Shown piece by piece: positions 34,928 to 43,117 of a stretch of DNA of 64,000 bases. The notes beneath the pieces were generated by a model that was given only the letters and a program-made list of their open reading frames with translations, made no database searches and was not told the origin of the DNA. The DNA is from Geodermatophilus obscurus DSM 43160 (GTDB lineage Bacteria; Actinomycetota; Actinomycetes; Mycobacteriales; Geodermatophilaceae), in NCBI RefSeq assembly GCF_000025345.1, contig NC_013757.1:3782001-3846000 (forward strand). The letters are read 5' to 3'. The translations under genes and the position numbers were made by a program. Every line of letters starts with the position of its first letter. The first letter of the stretch is position 1.

Positions 34928-35506
34928 ATGGCGAGCAGCGACCGCACCGTCCCCGAGGGCGCCTCGGCCACCTCCGGCGTGGCGCGGGACGCCGTCGCCG
35001 CCCAGCAGTCGGCGTTCGGCGGGATCGCGTGGGGTGCAGCGTTCTTCGGCTGGCTGTCGGCGACCGGCCTGGCGGTGCTGCTCGTCGCGCTGGTGTCGGC
35101 GGCCGACGTCGCGCTGGGTCTGACCGAGGGGGCGTCGGCCGGGGAGATGGGCCTCGGCGGGGCGGTCGCGCTGCTCGTCGTCCTCTTCTTGTCCTACCTC
35201 GCCGGCGGGTACGTCGCCGGGCGGATGGCGCGCTTCACCGGCTTCCGGCAGGGCCTGGCGGTCTGGCTGGTCGGCCTGGTCGTCGTCCTGCTGGTCTCCG
35301 GTGCCGCGGTGGCGCTGGGCAGCGAGTACAACGTGCTCGCGCGGCTGGAGCTGCCGCGCATCCCGGTCGAGGAGGGCACCGCCACCACTACCGGACTGGT
35401 CACCCTCGCGGCCGCCGCGGCGGCGTCGTTGGCCGGGGCGCTGCTCGGCGGCGGGCTGGGCACCCGCTACCACCGGAAGGTCGACCGGGCCGGCTTCGCC
35501 GTCTGA
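34928..35506 (+). CDS. Membrane protein of unknown function, four helices
   Basis: A 192-residue protein with hydrophobic segments near 32-58, 78-100, 113-133 and 157-180, Gly-rich in the style of small TM-channel folds (YLAGGYVAGRMARFTGFRQGLAVWLVG). The ATG at 34928 follows GGGAGG. No family role is known to me. Confidence 0.72.
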   Translation: MASSDRTVPEGASATSGVARDAVAAQQSAFGGIAWGAAFFGWLSATGLAVLLVALVSAADVALGLTEGASAGEMGLGGAVALLVVLFLSYLAGGYVAGRMARFTGFRQGLAVWLVGLVVVLLVSGAAVALGSEYNVLARLELPRIPVEEGTATTTGLVTLAAAAAASLAGALLGGGLGTRYHRKVDRAGFAV

Positions 35507-35546
35507 GGCGCCCCGGTGCGGGCCGGGCGCTCCTACGCTGCGGCGC

Positions 35547-35816
35547 ATGTGCCGCAACATCCGGCCACTGGCCAACTTCGAGCCCCCCGTCACCGAGGAC
35601 GAGGTGCACGCCGCCGCGCTGCAATACGTCCGCAAGATCAGCGGGACGGCGCGGCCGTCGCGGGCCAACGCGGAGGCCTTCGACCGTGCCGTCGCCGAGG
35701 TCGCCGAGGCCTCGGCCCGGCTGCTCGCCGCGCTGGTCACCACGGCTCCGCCCAAGGACCGGGAGGAGGAGGCGGCCAAGGCGCGCCGCCGGGCCGCGCT
35801 GCGCTACGGCACCTGA
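35547..35816 (+). CDS. DUF2277-type small protein
   Basis: An 89-residue protein starting MCRNIRPLANFEPPVTEDEVHAAA, the hallmark of the DUF2277 family; the N-terminal Cys-Arg-Asn-Ile-Arg is nearly invariant. The function is unknown. TACGCT lies 7 nt before the ATG and there is no ribosome-binding site, so the mRNA is probably leaderless. Confidence 0.85.
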   Translation: MCRNIRPLANFEPPVTEDEVHAAALQYVRKISGTARPSRANAEAFDRAVAEVAEASARLLAALVTTAPPKDREEEAAKARRRAALRYGT

Positions 35817-35854
35817 GCACGGGGGCGCGCGATCGAGTGTGAACGCGGGATGCG

Positions 35855-35872
35855 GGGTAGAGCGACTCCACC
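35855..35872 (+). promoter_or_regulatory. 18-bp promoter block, copy 2
   Basis: GGGTAGAGCGACTCCACC, identical to 34395-34412 on the other strand, lies 24 bp before the start of the next gene. GGGTAG is a plausible -10 hexamer. Confidence 0.5.
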
Positions 35873-35896
35873 TGTCCCCACCTGAGGAGATCACCA

Positions 35897-36436
35897 ATGG
35901 CGCGCAACACCCTGTCCCGCTCGCTGCACGACCTCGGACTCTCCGCCTGGTTCGGCGGCACGCTGGCCAACGCCGTCGCGCTCAACGCCGCAGCCGCTGA
36001 GGCCGGCAGCGCATCGGACACCGGCCGGGTGGCCAACGCCGGCTGGGACCGGTGGACGCCGGTAAACGCCGCGGCCATCGGCGCGCACCTGATCGGCAGC
36101 GTCGGCCAGCTGCTCGGCAACCGGAGGCGCGTGGCCGAGCAGCAGGGCGTCGCCGGCATGAGCGCGCTCAAGACCACGCTCACCGCGGCCGCCCTGGGGG
36201 TCACGGCCTACAGCCGGGCCCTGGGCAAGGTGGTCTCCGACGCCGGCGGCACGCCGTCCCGCTCGGGCACCAAGCCCAGCAAGCGGGCCAAGGCCGAGGT
36301 CGCCGCGGCCCAGGCCAAGCTCGACCAGCTGCAGTGGGTGATCCCGGCGCTGACCGGGGCGCTCGTGGTGGTCAGCTCCTACGCCGGTGAGCAGCAGCGG
36401 CCCAGCGAGGTCGCGCGCGGGCTCGCCCAGCGCTGA
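35897..36436 (+). CDS. Conserved-looking membrane-associated protein, unknown function
   Basis: A 179-residue protein with weak hydrophobic segments near 15-35, 60-75, 95-110 and 150-165 and a basic Ser/Lys linker (RSGTKPSKRAKAEVAAAQAKLDQ). The ATG follows GAGGAG. It may form an operon with the next gene (40 bp apart). Expression may depend on the stress-type promoter block just upstream. Confidence 0.7.
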   Translation: MARNTLSRSLHDLGLSAWFGGTLANAVALNAAAAEAGSASDTGRVANAGWDRWTPVNAAAIGAHLIGSVGQLLGNRRRVAEQQGVAGMSALKTTLTAAALGVTAYSRALGKVVSDAGGTPSRSGTKPSKRAKAEVAAAQAKLDQLQWVIPALTGALVVVSSYAGEQQRPSEVARGLAQR

Positions 36437-36476
36437 TCGCTCCGCCTCCACCCTCCGCAGCGACCCAGGAGTCCCG

Positions 36477-36941
36477 GTGACCAGCACGGTCCACACCGCC
36501 GACCAGGCGCACGCCGGCGGCGGCGCCACGCGGTGCGCCGACTGCACCGACGGGCTGGGCGAGCCACGGCCGGTCGAGCCCGGCTCGTGGCGCGACCGGC
36601 TCCGGCAGAAGCCGGGTCTCGGCATCGCCTACCGGGTCGGGGTGTTCGTCGTCGGGCTGCTGTTCGTGCTGCTGGGGCTGGCCCTGACCGTGCTGCCCGG
36701 GCCGCTCACCATCCCGCCGATCCTGGTGGGGCTGTGGGTGTGGTCCACGGAGTTCGAGTGGGCGCGGCGGTTCTTCGTCGCCTTCCGCCGCAAGGCCCGC
36801 GACACCTGGGCGCACGCCAAGCAGCACCCGGTGAGCTCCGCGGCGATCACCGTGGGCGGCCTGGCGGCGGCCGGCGCCGTGTTCTGGGCGGTGGGCCACT
36901 ACGACCTGGTGGACCGGGCCCTGGCCGCCGTCGGGGGCTGA
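36477..36941 (+). CDS. TIGR02611-type (PGPGW) small membrane protein
   Basis: A 154-residue protein with two hydrophobic hairpins: LLFVLLGLALTVLPGPLTIPPILVGLWV, which carries the LPGPxxxPxxL-G motif of the PGPGW family, and a C-terminal helix near 125-143. A CADC motif sits in the N-terminal tail. The family role is unknown. The GTG at 36477 follows AGGAG. A very strong hairpin begins 2 bp after the stop. Confidence 0.8.
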   Translation: MTSTVHTADQAHAGGGATRCADCTDGLGEPRPVEPGSWRDRLRQKPGLGIAYRVGVFVVGLLFVLLGLALTVLPGPLTIPPILVGLWVWSTEFEWARRFFVAFRRKARDTWAHAKQHPVSSAAITVGGLAAAGAVFWAVGHYDLVDRALAAVGG

Positions 36942-36943
36942 CC

Positions 36944-36994
36944 GACGCGACGAGGCCCGGCGGACCACACCGGTCCGCCGGGCCTCGTCGCGTC
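36944..36994 (+). terminator. Strong terminator-like hairpin
   Basis: Two perfect 23-bp arms (GACGCGACGAGGCCCGGCGG and its complement, 36944-36966 and 36972-36994) surround a 5-nt loop. No U-tract follows, as is common in actinobacterial terminators. Confidence 0.85.
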
Positions 36995-37132
36995 TGCGCC
37001 CGGTGGTCCTCCGGCGTCGTCCTCCCGGCCGCGGAAGAGGTGCACGAGCGGCACACACACCAGGCGCTGCGCCGTGGCACCATCCCGCTCCACCCCCATC
37101 GGGCGGAACGGCGACGGCAGGAGGTGCGGGCC

Positions 37133-37648
37133 ATGACGGGCGTACGGAGTCCGCAGCAACGCGGGGACTCGTCACAGGACGGTGAGAGCCGCAAGCAGCG
37201 GATCGACCGGGAGCTGATGGAGCTGCTCAACGAGCTGCGCGTCGCGCTGCCCGGGGTGCAGTTCCTCTTCGCGTTCCTGCTCGTGGTGCCTTTCCAGCAG
37301 CAGGGCACCCAGCTCACCGACTTCCAGCGGGACGTCTACTTCGTCACGCTGCTGGCCGCCGCCGTGGCGACCGGCCTGCTGATCGCCCCCGCGGCGCAGC
37401 ACCGGGTGCTGTTCCGCCAGCACGACAAGGAGGCGCTGCTGCAGCGCAGCAACCGGTCGGCGTTCCTCGGCCTGACCGTGCTGGCGGTGGCGATCGTCGG
37501 CGCGGTGCTGCTGGTGACCGACGTGGTCTTCGACCTGACGCTGGCGTGGATCACCGCCGCGGTCGTCGGCGCCCTGCTGGCCTGGTGGTGGATGGCGGTC
37601 CCGCTCTGGAAGCGCGCGCACAACGAGCAGGACGACCCGGACGACTGA
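37133..37648 (+). CDS. DUF6328-type membrane protein
   Basis: A 171-residue protein with a charged N-terminus (SRKQRIDRELMELLNELRVALPGVQ) and four hydrophobic helices near 45-60, 72-92, 112-132 and 137-155. This layout matches the DUF6328 family. The ATG at 37133 follows AGGAGG. It ends 4 bp before the convergent vsr-like frame. Confidence 0.8.
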   Translation: MTGVRSPQQRGDSSQDGESRKQRIDRELMELLNELRVALPGVQFLFAFLLVVPFQQQGTQLTDFQRDVYFVTLLAAAVATGLLIAPAAQHRVLFRQHDKEALLQRSNRSAFLGLTVLAVAIVGAVLLVTDVVFDLTLAWITAAVVGALLAWWWMAVPLWKRAHNEQDDPDD

Positions 37649-37652
37649 GCGG

Positions 37653-38084
37653 TCACGGTCCGGACGGCGGTCGGCCCAGGGCTGCACAGATCGCGTCGGC
37701 GACCGCGTCGGGGTCCTCGTGCTCCCAGAAGCGGAGCACCCGCCAGCCCTCGGCCCCCAGCACCGCGTCGGCCCGCCGGTCGCGGGCGACGTTGCCCGCG
37801 AGCTCGGCCAGCCACCACTCCCTGTTCGCGTGCGGGACGTGGCCACCGTGCAGGGTCCCGCCGCGAGCCTGCGAGCGGTGGGGGGCACGGTGGTCCTTTC
37901 TGATGTCGCCGCGCGCCCGGGTGCCGGCGCACGGGCGGACGTCGACCCGGTACCGCACCCCGCGGGCGTGGAGCCGGCGGCGGACCGCCAGCTCGTGCGC
38001 GGTGTCGCGGCGCGGCTGACGGCGGAACCGCCGGGCGACCGTCTCCGACGACGGCGGTGGCGCCGGCCCGGGACCTGCGGTCAC
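37653..38084 (-). pseudogene. vsr: vsr-like mismatch endonuclease with its catalytic segment replaced by a hairpin repeat
   Basis: The 143-codon frame matches Vsr nucleases at both ends: RRDTAHELAVRRRLHARGVRYRVDVRP at the start and ANREWWLAELAGNVARD...GWRVLRFWEHED at the end. Vsr repairs T-G mismatches left by deamination at methylated sites. The middle, where the family has a VFVDGCFWHGCPEH-like segment with the catalytic Asp and His, is replaced by about 20 codons (roughly 62-81) read from hairpin repeat copy C. The frame stays open, but the enzyme should be dead. No Dcm-type methylase is in the window. Confidence 0.75.
37843..37893 (+). repeat. GAGCCTGCGA hairpin repeat, copy C, inside vsr
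   Basis: The outer stem is CCACCGTGC/GCACGGTGG, perfect and different from copy B at several paired positions. The inner stem is CCCGCCGC/GCGGTGGG and the loop GAGCCTGCGA. The tail GTCCTTTCT follows. It lies wholly within the vsr-like frame, antisense to it. Confidence 0.85.
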
Positions 38085-38173
38085 CTCTCCCCTCCCCCCG
38101 CTGGAGGCCCGGGACGCTACGGCGCGGCAGTGACACGTCGGCTGCCCAGGAAGGGTCGCCTAACCTGCTCGAC

Positions 38174-39613
38174 GTGAGCACGACGGCGGAACGGGTGTCC
38201 GCACCGCCCGAGCCGGTCCGCGCGCCGCCGACCCCCTGGTCGGTGCTCGAACTGGTGCCGCCGCTCGCCGTCGTCCTGCTGGGGACGGTGCTGCTGCTGC
38301 CGGGGCACGGACTGTGGTTCGACGAGCTGTTCACCGCCGAGGTGGGCCGCCGGCCGTACGGGGAGATCCTCGCGGCGATCGTCGACGGCCGCGGGACGAC
38401 GGGCTACCTGGCCGACGTCCCGCCGTCGTACAACGCGCCCTGGTACTTCGTGGTGCACACGTGGGTGTCGCTGCCGGGGCTGGGCGGGGACACGTCGCTG
38501 CGGGTGCTGTCGCTGCTGGCGGCCGCCGGCGGGCTGGCCTCGATCACGCGCGCGGTGACCCGGCTGACCTCGCGGGCGGCCGGGGTGCTGGCCGGGCTCC
38601 TGTTGGCGGCGAGCCCGCTGCTGCTCGAGCAGGCGGTGGAGGCCCGCCCGTACGGGCTGGCAGTCCTGGCCACCGGCGGCGCGCTGCTGGGGCTGGTGCG
38701 CTGGCTGCAGGGCGCCCCGCGGGGGCTGCTGCTGTTCGGGCTGGCGGGCGCGGGGATGGGGCTGGCGCACTGGTACGCGGTGACGGCGCTCGCCGGCTTC
38801 GTCGTCGCGGCGCTGCTGCTGCGCGGCCGGCGGGCGCTGCCGGTGGTGCTCACCGGTGCGGCCGCGGCGCTGCCCGCCGTCGGGCTGGTCGGGGTGAACC
38901 TGCTCAACGGGACCGGCGCGCGCAACGCCGAGCACCTGCGGGACACCGAGGGCACCCTGGCCGACCTCGCCGTCGAGGCGTGGACCGGCGGATCCAGGTC
39001 GCTCCTGTACCTCACCGTGGGGCTGGCCGTCCTGGGCGCGCTGCGTGGCAGCGGAGCGCGGGTGGTCGCGACCTGCTGGCTGCTCGTGCCGCTGGGGCTG
39101 CTGCTGCTCGCCGAGACGGTGCGGCCGGTGTACCACCCGCGGTACCTGCTGGCCGGGTTGCTGTCGCTGGGCGTGCTGGCGGCGGTCGGTGCGCTGGCCC
39201 TGCCGCGCGCGGCCCGGGCACCGGTCGCCGCGCTGCTGGTGGCCTGCTCGCTGCTGGCGGCCTCACCCCTGGCCGTGCGCGAGCCACGGGAGCGGGCCGA
39301 CGACGTGGTGGCCCTGCTGGCCGAGCGGCAGCGCCCCGGCGAGCCGATCGTCGCCGCGGACCAGCGCTCGGCGACCGGGCTGGACCACTACGTCCGGACG
39401 GCGGCACCGCGGTTGCGGCCCGACGTCGTCCTGCCGCCGGACGACGCCCCGTCCGCGGCGGACCGGGTGTGGCTGGTCCGCCGGGTGATCCGCGGCGAGG
39501 TGGTGTCCACCGATGACGACGACGTCCTGCTCGACGCCGGGCTCCGCGTGGTCGACGAGTACGCGTTCGACGCCTCGAAGACCGACCTGCTCGTCCAGCT
39601 CTGGGAGCGCTGA
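38174..39613 (+). CDS. GT-C fold membrane glycosyltransferase
   Basis: A 479-residue polytopic protein. After the first helix the loop reads GLWFDELFTAEVGRRPYGE, the D-E catalytic motif of GT39/GT83-type transferases, followed by YNAPWYFVVHTWVSLPG. About ten hydrophobic helices follow, then a soluble C-terminal domain (about 385-479). Such enzymes transfer sugars from polyprenyl-phosphate donors at the outer membrane face. The GTG at 38174 has TAACCT 7 nt upstream and no ribosome-binding site, fitting a leaderless mRNA. Confidence 0.85.
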   Translation: MSTTAERVSAPPEPVRAPPTPWSVLELVPPLAVVLLGTVLLLPGHGLWFDELFTAEVGRRPYGEILAAIVDGRGTTGYLADVPPSYNAPWYFVVHTWVSLPGLGGDTSLRVLSLLAAAGGLASITRAVTRLTSRAAGVLAGLLLAASPLLLEQAVEARPYGLAVLATGGALLGLVRWLQGAPRGLLLFGLAGAGMGLAHWYAVTALAGFVVAALLLRGRRALPVVLTGAAAALPAVGLVGVNLLNGTGARNAEHLRDTEGTLADLAVEAWTGGSRSLLYLTVGLAVLGALRGSGARVVATCWLLVPLGLLLLAETVRPVYHPRYLLAGLLSLGVLAAVGALALPRAARAPVAALLVACSLLAASPLAVREPRERADDVVALLAERQRPGEPIVAADQRSATGLDHYVRTAAPRLRPDVVLPPDDAPSAADRVWLVRRVIRGEVVSTDDDDVLLDAGLRVVDEYAFDASKTDLLVQLWER

Positions 39614-39638
39614 GGCCCGCTCGGTCGACCGGCGGGCC
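39614..39638 (+). terminator. Hairpin after the glycosyltransferase
   Basis: GGCCCGC and GCGGGCC form 7-bp arms around 11 nt, directly after the stop codon. Probable terminator. Confidence 0.5.
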
Positions 39639-39641
39639 GGC

Positions 39642-39666
39642 GCTGGGCTGGGCTGGGCTGGGCTGG
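39642..39666. repeat. GCTGG pentanucleotide tandem repeat
   Basis: Five perfect copies of GCTGG in the gap after the glycosyltransferase. It is outside coding DNA, so slippage would not alter a protein; it lies 37 bp before the presumed promoter of the PheS-like gene. Confidence 0.8.
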
Positions 39667-39702
39667 CGCAGGAACTCACGGGACGTGTCGCTCGGGGACC
39701 GC

Positions 39703-39853
39703 TACCTTTGGTCCGTGCCCGAGCACGGAACCGCCTTTCTCCGCCCCCGGCTGCCGAGCAGCCGTGGGGGCGCCGAGGTCTGCCGGTAGCCCGTCACGGA
39801 GTCCGTCGGCCGGGGGTGAGCCCGCACAGCCCACCGACGACCCCCCGGAGGGG
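39703..39853 (+). promoter_or_regulatory. Structured leader of the PheS-like ligase gene
   Basis: A -10 hexamer TACCTT (39703-39708) is followed by a GTG (39715) that opens a 24-codon frame ending TAG at 39789; the peptide begins M-P-E-H-G-T-A-F-L-R and contains one rare TTT codon. The same DNA folds into CCGTGC-CCGA-GCACGG (39713-39728), a CGCCCCC-GGCTGC hairpin (39742-39772), a GTCGG/CCGAC stem (39805-39838), and CCCC/GGGG (39841-39853), whose right arm covers the ribosome-binding site. This looks like attenuation or translational control. Confidence 0.45.
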
Positions 39854-39858
39854 CTTCC

Positions 39859-40989
39859 ATGACCACCCTGCTGTCACCCCGCGACATCGAGGTCGCGCTG
39901 GAGCTGCGCGACCTGTCCGACCCCACCGACGGACCGCATGCGATGCAGGTGCTCCTCGACGACGTGCTCGCCGCCCTGACCCACGCCTGGGACTGCGCCC
40001 TCGACGTGCAGCGGCGCCGTCCACTGGTGAGCGTCGAGGACAACTACGACCGCCTCGGCTACGCGGTCGCCGACATCACGCGCGACGCCCGCTACAGCCG
40101 TTACGCCGCCGAGACGGTGATGCTGCGCAGCCACACCAGCGCCGGCGTCCCCCCTGCACTCCGCGCGCTCGCCGCCGCCCGTGCCGCCGATCCCGAGGTC
40201 GACGTGCTGCTGGCACTGCCCGGCCTGTGCTACCGCCGGGACAGCATCGACCGGCTGCACGTGGGCACGCCGCACCAGGTGGACCTGTGGCGCGTCACCA
40301 CCACCCGGCGGCTGGGCGTCGACGACCTCCAGCGGATGGTCGCGCTGGTGGTCGGCGCCGTCCTGCCCGGAGTGCGCTGGCGCACCTCACCGGCCCACCA
40401 CCCCTACACCACGCAGGGTCTGCAGGTCGACGTGTGCACCGCGTCCGGCTGGGTGGAGCTGGCGGAGTGCGGCCTGGCCGCCGAGCACGTGCTCACCGGT
40501 GCCGGTCTCGACGCCGACCGCTACAGCGGCCTGGCGCTGGGCATGGGCCTGGACCGGGCGCTCATGGTGCGCAAGGGCATCCAGGACATCCGCGTGCTGC
40601 GCTCGACGGACCCGCGCATCGCCCCGCAGCTGCTCGACCTGGCCCCGTGGCGACCGGTGTCGTCGCAGCCACCCGTGCGCCGGGACCTGTCCATCGTCGT
40701 GGACGCCCCGGTCGATGCGGAGCTGCTCGGGGACACCGTCCGCACCGCTCTCGGCCCCGCCGTCGAGGACCTCGAGTCGGTGACCGTCCTGGCCGGCACC
40801 GCCTACGCCGACCTCCCGGACGCCGCCCGCCGGAGACTCGGGCTGCGCCAGGACCAGGTCAACGTGCTCCTGCGGCTGGTACTGCGTCCCCTGTCGGGGA
40901 CCTTGACCGACCAGCGCGCCAACGAGCTGCGCGACCAGGTCTACGCGGCCGTCCACCGCGGACCTCACCGGGAGTGGGCCACCCGTTGA
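39859..40989 (+). CDS. srmL: Single-chain PheS-like ligase with FDX-ACB domain (SrmL type)
   Basis: A 376-residue class II synthetase-like protein. Residues 60-255 follow PheS: LRSHTS (89-94), PGLCYRRDS (121-129), GTPHQVDLWRV, HHPYTTQGLQVDV, GWVELAECG and RYSGLALGMGLDR (221-233). Residues 272-368 form an FDX-ACB anticodon-binding domain normally found on PheT. This resembles one-chain mitochondrial PheRS, but the housekeeping enzyme in bacteria is PheST. The product is probably what public annotation calls a PheS-related ligase (SrmL), recalled from memory; its substrate is unknown to me. Confidence 0.75.
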   Translation: MTTLLSPRDIEVALELRDLSDPTDGPHAMQVLLDDVLAALTHAWDCALDVQRRRPLVSVEDNYDRLGYAVADITRDARYSRYAAETVMLRSHTSAGVPPALRALAAARAADPEVDVLLALPGLCYRRDSIDRLHVGTPHQVDLWRVTTTRRLGVDDLQRMVALVVGAVLPGVRWRTSPAHHPYTTQGLQVDVCTASGWVELAECGLAAEHVLTGAGLDADRYSGLALGMGLDRALMVRKGIQDIRVLRSTDPRIAPQLLDLAPWRPVSSQPPVRRDLSIVVDAPVDAELLGDTVRTALGPAVEDLESVTVLAGTAYADLPDAARRRLGLRQDQVNVLLRLVLRPLSGTLTDQRANELRDQVYAAVHRGPHREWATR

Positions 40990-41027
40990 CGTGCCGGTTC
41001 GTCGCTCACGGTGCCGACGCACGGACA

Positions 41028-41074
41028 GCCGGCAGCCGGCGGTGCCCGTGGGTGGGCGTCGGTCGGCTGCCGGC
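41028..41074. terminator. Bidirectional hairpin between the PheS-like and HNH genes
   Basis: GCCGGCAGCCG (41028-41038) and CGGCTGCCGGC (41064-41074) are perfect 11-bp arms in the 100-bp convergent gap. Confidence 0.65.
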
Positions 41075-41089
41075 CGGGTGAGTGCCAGA

Positions 41090-42340
41090 TCAGGCGGCGG
41101 CGGGAAGGGGTGGGCCGGTGCGGCCCGGTCCGGTGCGGATCTCGGTGCCGTCGGGGCGCCAGGTGCGCCATCGGCCGTCGGGTTGTCGCTCGACCCGGAA
41201 GCCGTGGTGGACCTTCGTGTGGTGCCGTTCGCACAGCAGCGCGCTGTTGTCGAGGCTGGTCTGGCCGCCGTTGGCCCACTCCAGCAGATGGTGGACGTCG
41301 CACCAGGAGGTCGGCGCACCGCAGCCGGCGAACACGCACCCACCGTCCCGCACTTCCGCGGCCCGGCGCACGTGCGGCGGCACCAGGCGCACGCTGCGGC
41401 CGTAGTCCAGCGGTTTCCCGTCCGGGCCCATCACGATCCGGGTGAGGGTGCCGTCGCACGCGATCCTCCGCGCCCGGGCGGCGGAAATAGTGGCGCCGAA
41501 CCCCAGCTTCGCGGCGCCGGCACCGGTGGCCGCGTCGACCAGGTCCTCGATGCCGACCTTGACCAACACCTGCGGCTTGTGCCCACGGAGCATGGGCAGC
41601 TGACCGGAGGCCAATTGGTTGTCGCACAGCTGCACCAGCGCATCCGCTTGCTGCTGGGCCCGGGTCCGCTCATCCCCGGCACACCGCCCGCTCTGCACCA
41701 CGGACTCCAGCGCCGTCTGCAGCTTCTCCCCACCCACCGCATCGAGGTCGAAGCGGCCGGAGATCGACCCGTCGGCGTGCCGGGCGATGCTCAGCCGCCG
41801 CCCCTCGGTGGGGTCGGGCTCCGGGCCGTCGGCGTCGAGGTGGTCCAGGTAGTGGTGCACCGCCTTGGCGGTGTCGGCGTGCGGACGGGTCACAGCCACC
41901 TCGGTGAGCACGGTGTCCACGCCGCCCAGGTCCACGCCCTGCCCGGCGGCCAGAGCCAGAGCCTCCGGCTCGGCGACCCGGCCGAGCAGCCCGGCCTGCT
42001 CGGCGGTCACGTCACCGGCGGCGAACGCCGTGGCCATGGCCGGCAGGTGCGCCAGCGCCCGACCCGCGCGCACCACCCGCGCGGCCTCGGACGTGGACAG
42101 ATGCGCGTGCCCGCGCAGCCAGGAGGTCATCGTCTTCAGCCCGTCGACCTCCGCGGCACCGGACACCTCGGCCTCGCGCACGGTGCGGGCCACCTCGGCG
42201 GCGAACCGGTTCTGCGCCACCAGCAGCCGACCCAGCCGGTCCAGCAGCGCCGGGCCGAACAACGGGGCCAGGTCCTCGGCGGCCAGGGCGTCGAGGGAGG
42301 CCAGCAGCTGCTCCACGACACCTCCCACCGATTCGATCAC
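41090..42340 (-). CDS. DUF222-HNH endonuclease
   Basis: A 416-residue protein with an N-terminal DUF222 helical domain (about 1-270) and a C-terminal HNH nuclease: CVFAGCGAPTSWCDVHHLLEWANGGQTSLDNSALLCERHHTKVHH, which supplies the zinc cysteines and catalytic histidines. The family is multicopy in actinobacteria and often linked to mobile DNA, but its role is unknown. The GTG at 42340 has TAGGCT 8 nt upstream and no ribosome-binding site. No transposase or repeat ends are seen nearby. Confidence 0.9.
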   Translation of the reverse strand: MIESVGGVVEQLLASLDALAAEDLAPLFGPALLDRLGRLLVAQNRFAAEVARTVREAEVSGAAEVDGLKTMTSWLRGHAHLSTSEAARVVRAGRALAHLPAMATAFAAGDVTAEQAGLLGRVAEPEALALAAGQGVDLGGVDTVLTEVAVTRPHADTAKAVHHYLDHLDADGPEPDPTEGRRLSIARHADGSISGRFDLDAVGGEKLQTALESVVQSGRCAGDERTRAQQQADALVQLCDNQLASGQLPMLRGHKPQVLVKVGIEDLVDAATGAGAAKLGFGATISAARARRIACDGTLTRIVMGPDGKPLDYGRSVRLVPPHVRRAAEVRDGGCVFAGCGAPTSWCDVHHLLEWANGGQTSLDNSALLCERHHTKVHHGFRVERQPDGRWRTWRPDGTEIRTGPGRTGPPLPAAA

Positions 42341-42454
42341 CTGTTCGAAGCCTAGCCGATCGAGACACGCTGGACAACACGAATCCGCAGCTCAGCAGCC
42401 TGTTCACGGATGGATCGAGCCTCTTGACAGTTGGCGCCGACAGCCAGCGATCGC

Positions 42455-43117
42455 CTACTGCTGGCGCAGCGCCCAGCCCAGCGAGCGCACCGACTGACCC
42501 AGCCGGGCCCGCGCGGTCCACGCCGACCGGCCCTCCGGTCGCACGGCGCGCGACACCGGCACGCTGGCCACCGGCCGGCGGGCCACCCCCACGGCGAGCA
42601 CCACGCTCGGCGCCCCGGGGGCGGCGAGCACGGCCGAGCGCACCCGCGGCCCCAGCGCGAGGAACGCGCCGGCGTCCGGCGGCAGACCGGTCAGCCGCGC
42701 CGCCACCCGCCGGTGCAGCCCGCCGGTGCAGCGCCGCAGCCACGACTCGTACGCCCCGCGCCGTCCGGCGAAGACCGCCTCGACGTCCCCCGCCGCCAGC
42801 CGGTCGAGCAGCAGCGGCACGGCCTCGGGTGGGTCCTGCAGGTCGGCGTCCATGCACACCCACTCATCGGCGCCCGGCTCGTCGGCCAGCCCCCGCCGCA
42901 GCGCGGCGTGCTGCCCGCCGTTCTCCTCGAGCAGGGTCACCCCGATCCGCGGGCCGGCCAGGGACAGGGCGACGTCGGCGCTCCCGGCGGGACACGCGTC
43001 GACCACCAGCCGCAGCCGCCAGTCCCGGTCCGCCAGCGCGGCGGCCAGCCGCGCGGCCAGCGGCTCGAGCGTCGCCGCGTTCCGGTACACCGGGACGACG
43101 ACGGCGACGCGGGTCAC
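42455..43117 (-). CDS. Family 2 glycosyltransferase, short form
   Basis: A 220-residue GT-A transferase: VAVVVPVYRNAATLEPL at the start, NGGQHAALRRGL in the middle, and the metal-binding DAD in CMDADLQDPPEAVP. It resembles the dolichyl-phosphate mannose synthase branch but lacks C-terminal membrane helices. It is the last gene of an aldolase-epimerase-GT2 operon, overlapping the epimerase by 4 nt. The 114-bp gap to the HNH gene is less GC-rich and holds no gene. Confidence 0.82.
   Translation of the reverse strand: MTRVAVVVPVYRNAATLEPLAARLAAALADRDWRLRLVVDACPAGSADVALSLAGPRIGVTLLEENGGQHAALRRGLADEPGADEWVCMDADLQDPPEAVPLLLDRLAAGDVEAVFAGRRGAYESWLRRCTGGLHRRVAARLTGLPPDAGAFLALGPRVRSAVLAAPGAPSVVLAVGVARRPVASVPVSRAVRPEGRSAWTARARLGQSVRSLGWALRQQ

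Noticed and set aside
41090-42340. DUF222-HNH protein taken as part of an insertion element or intron.
   Set aside because: No inverted ends, target duplication, reverse transcriptase or transposase is seen; the gene has its own promoter-like hexamer and the flanks look ordinary.
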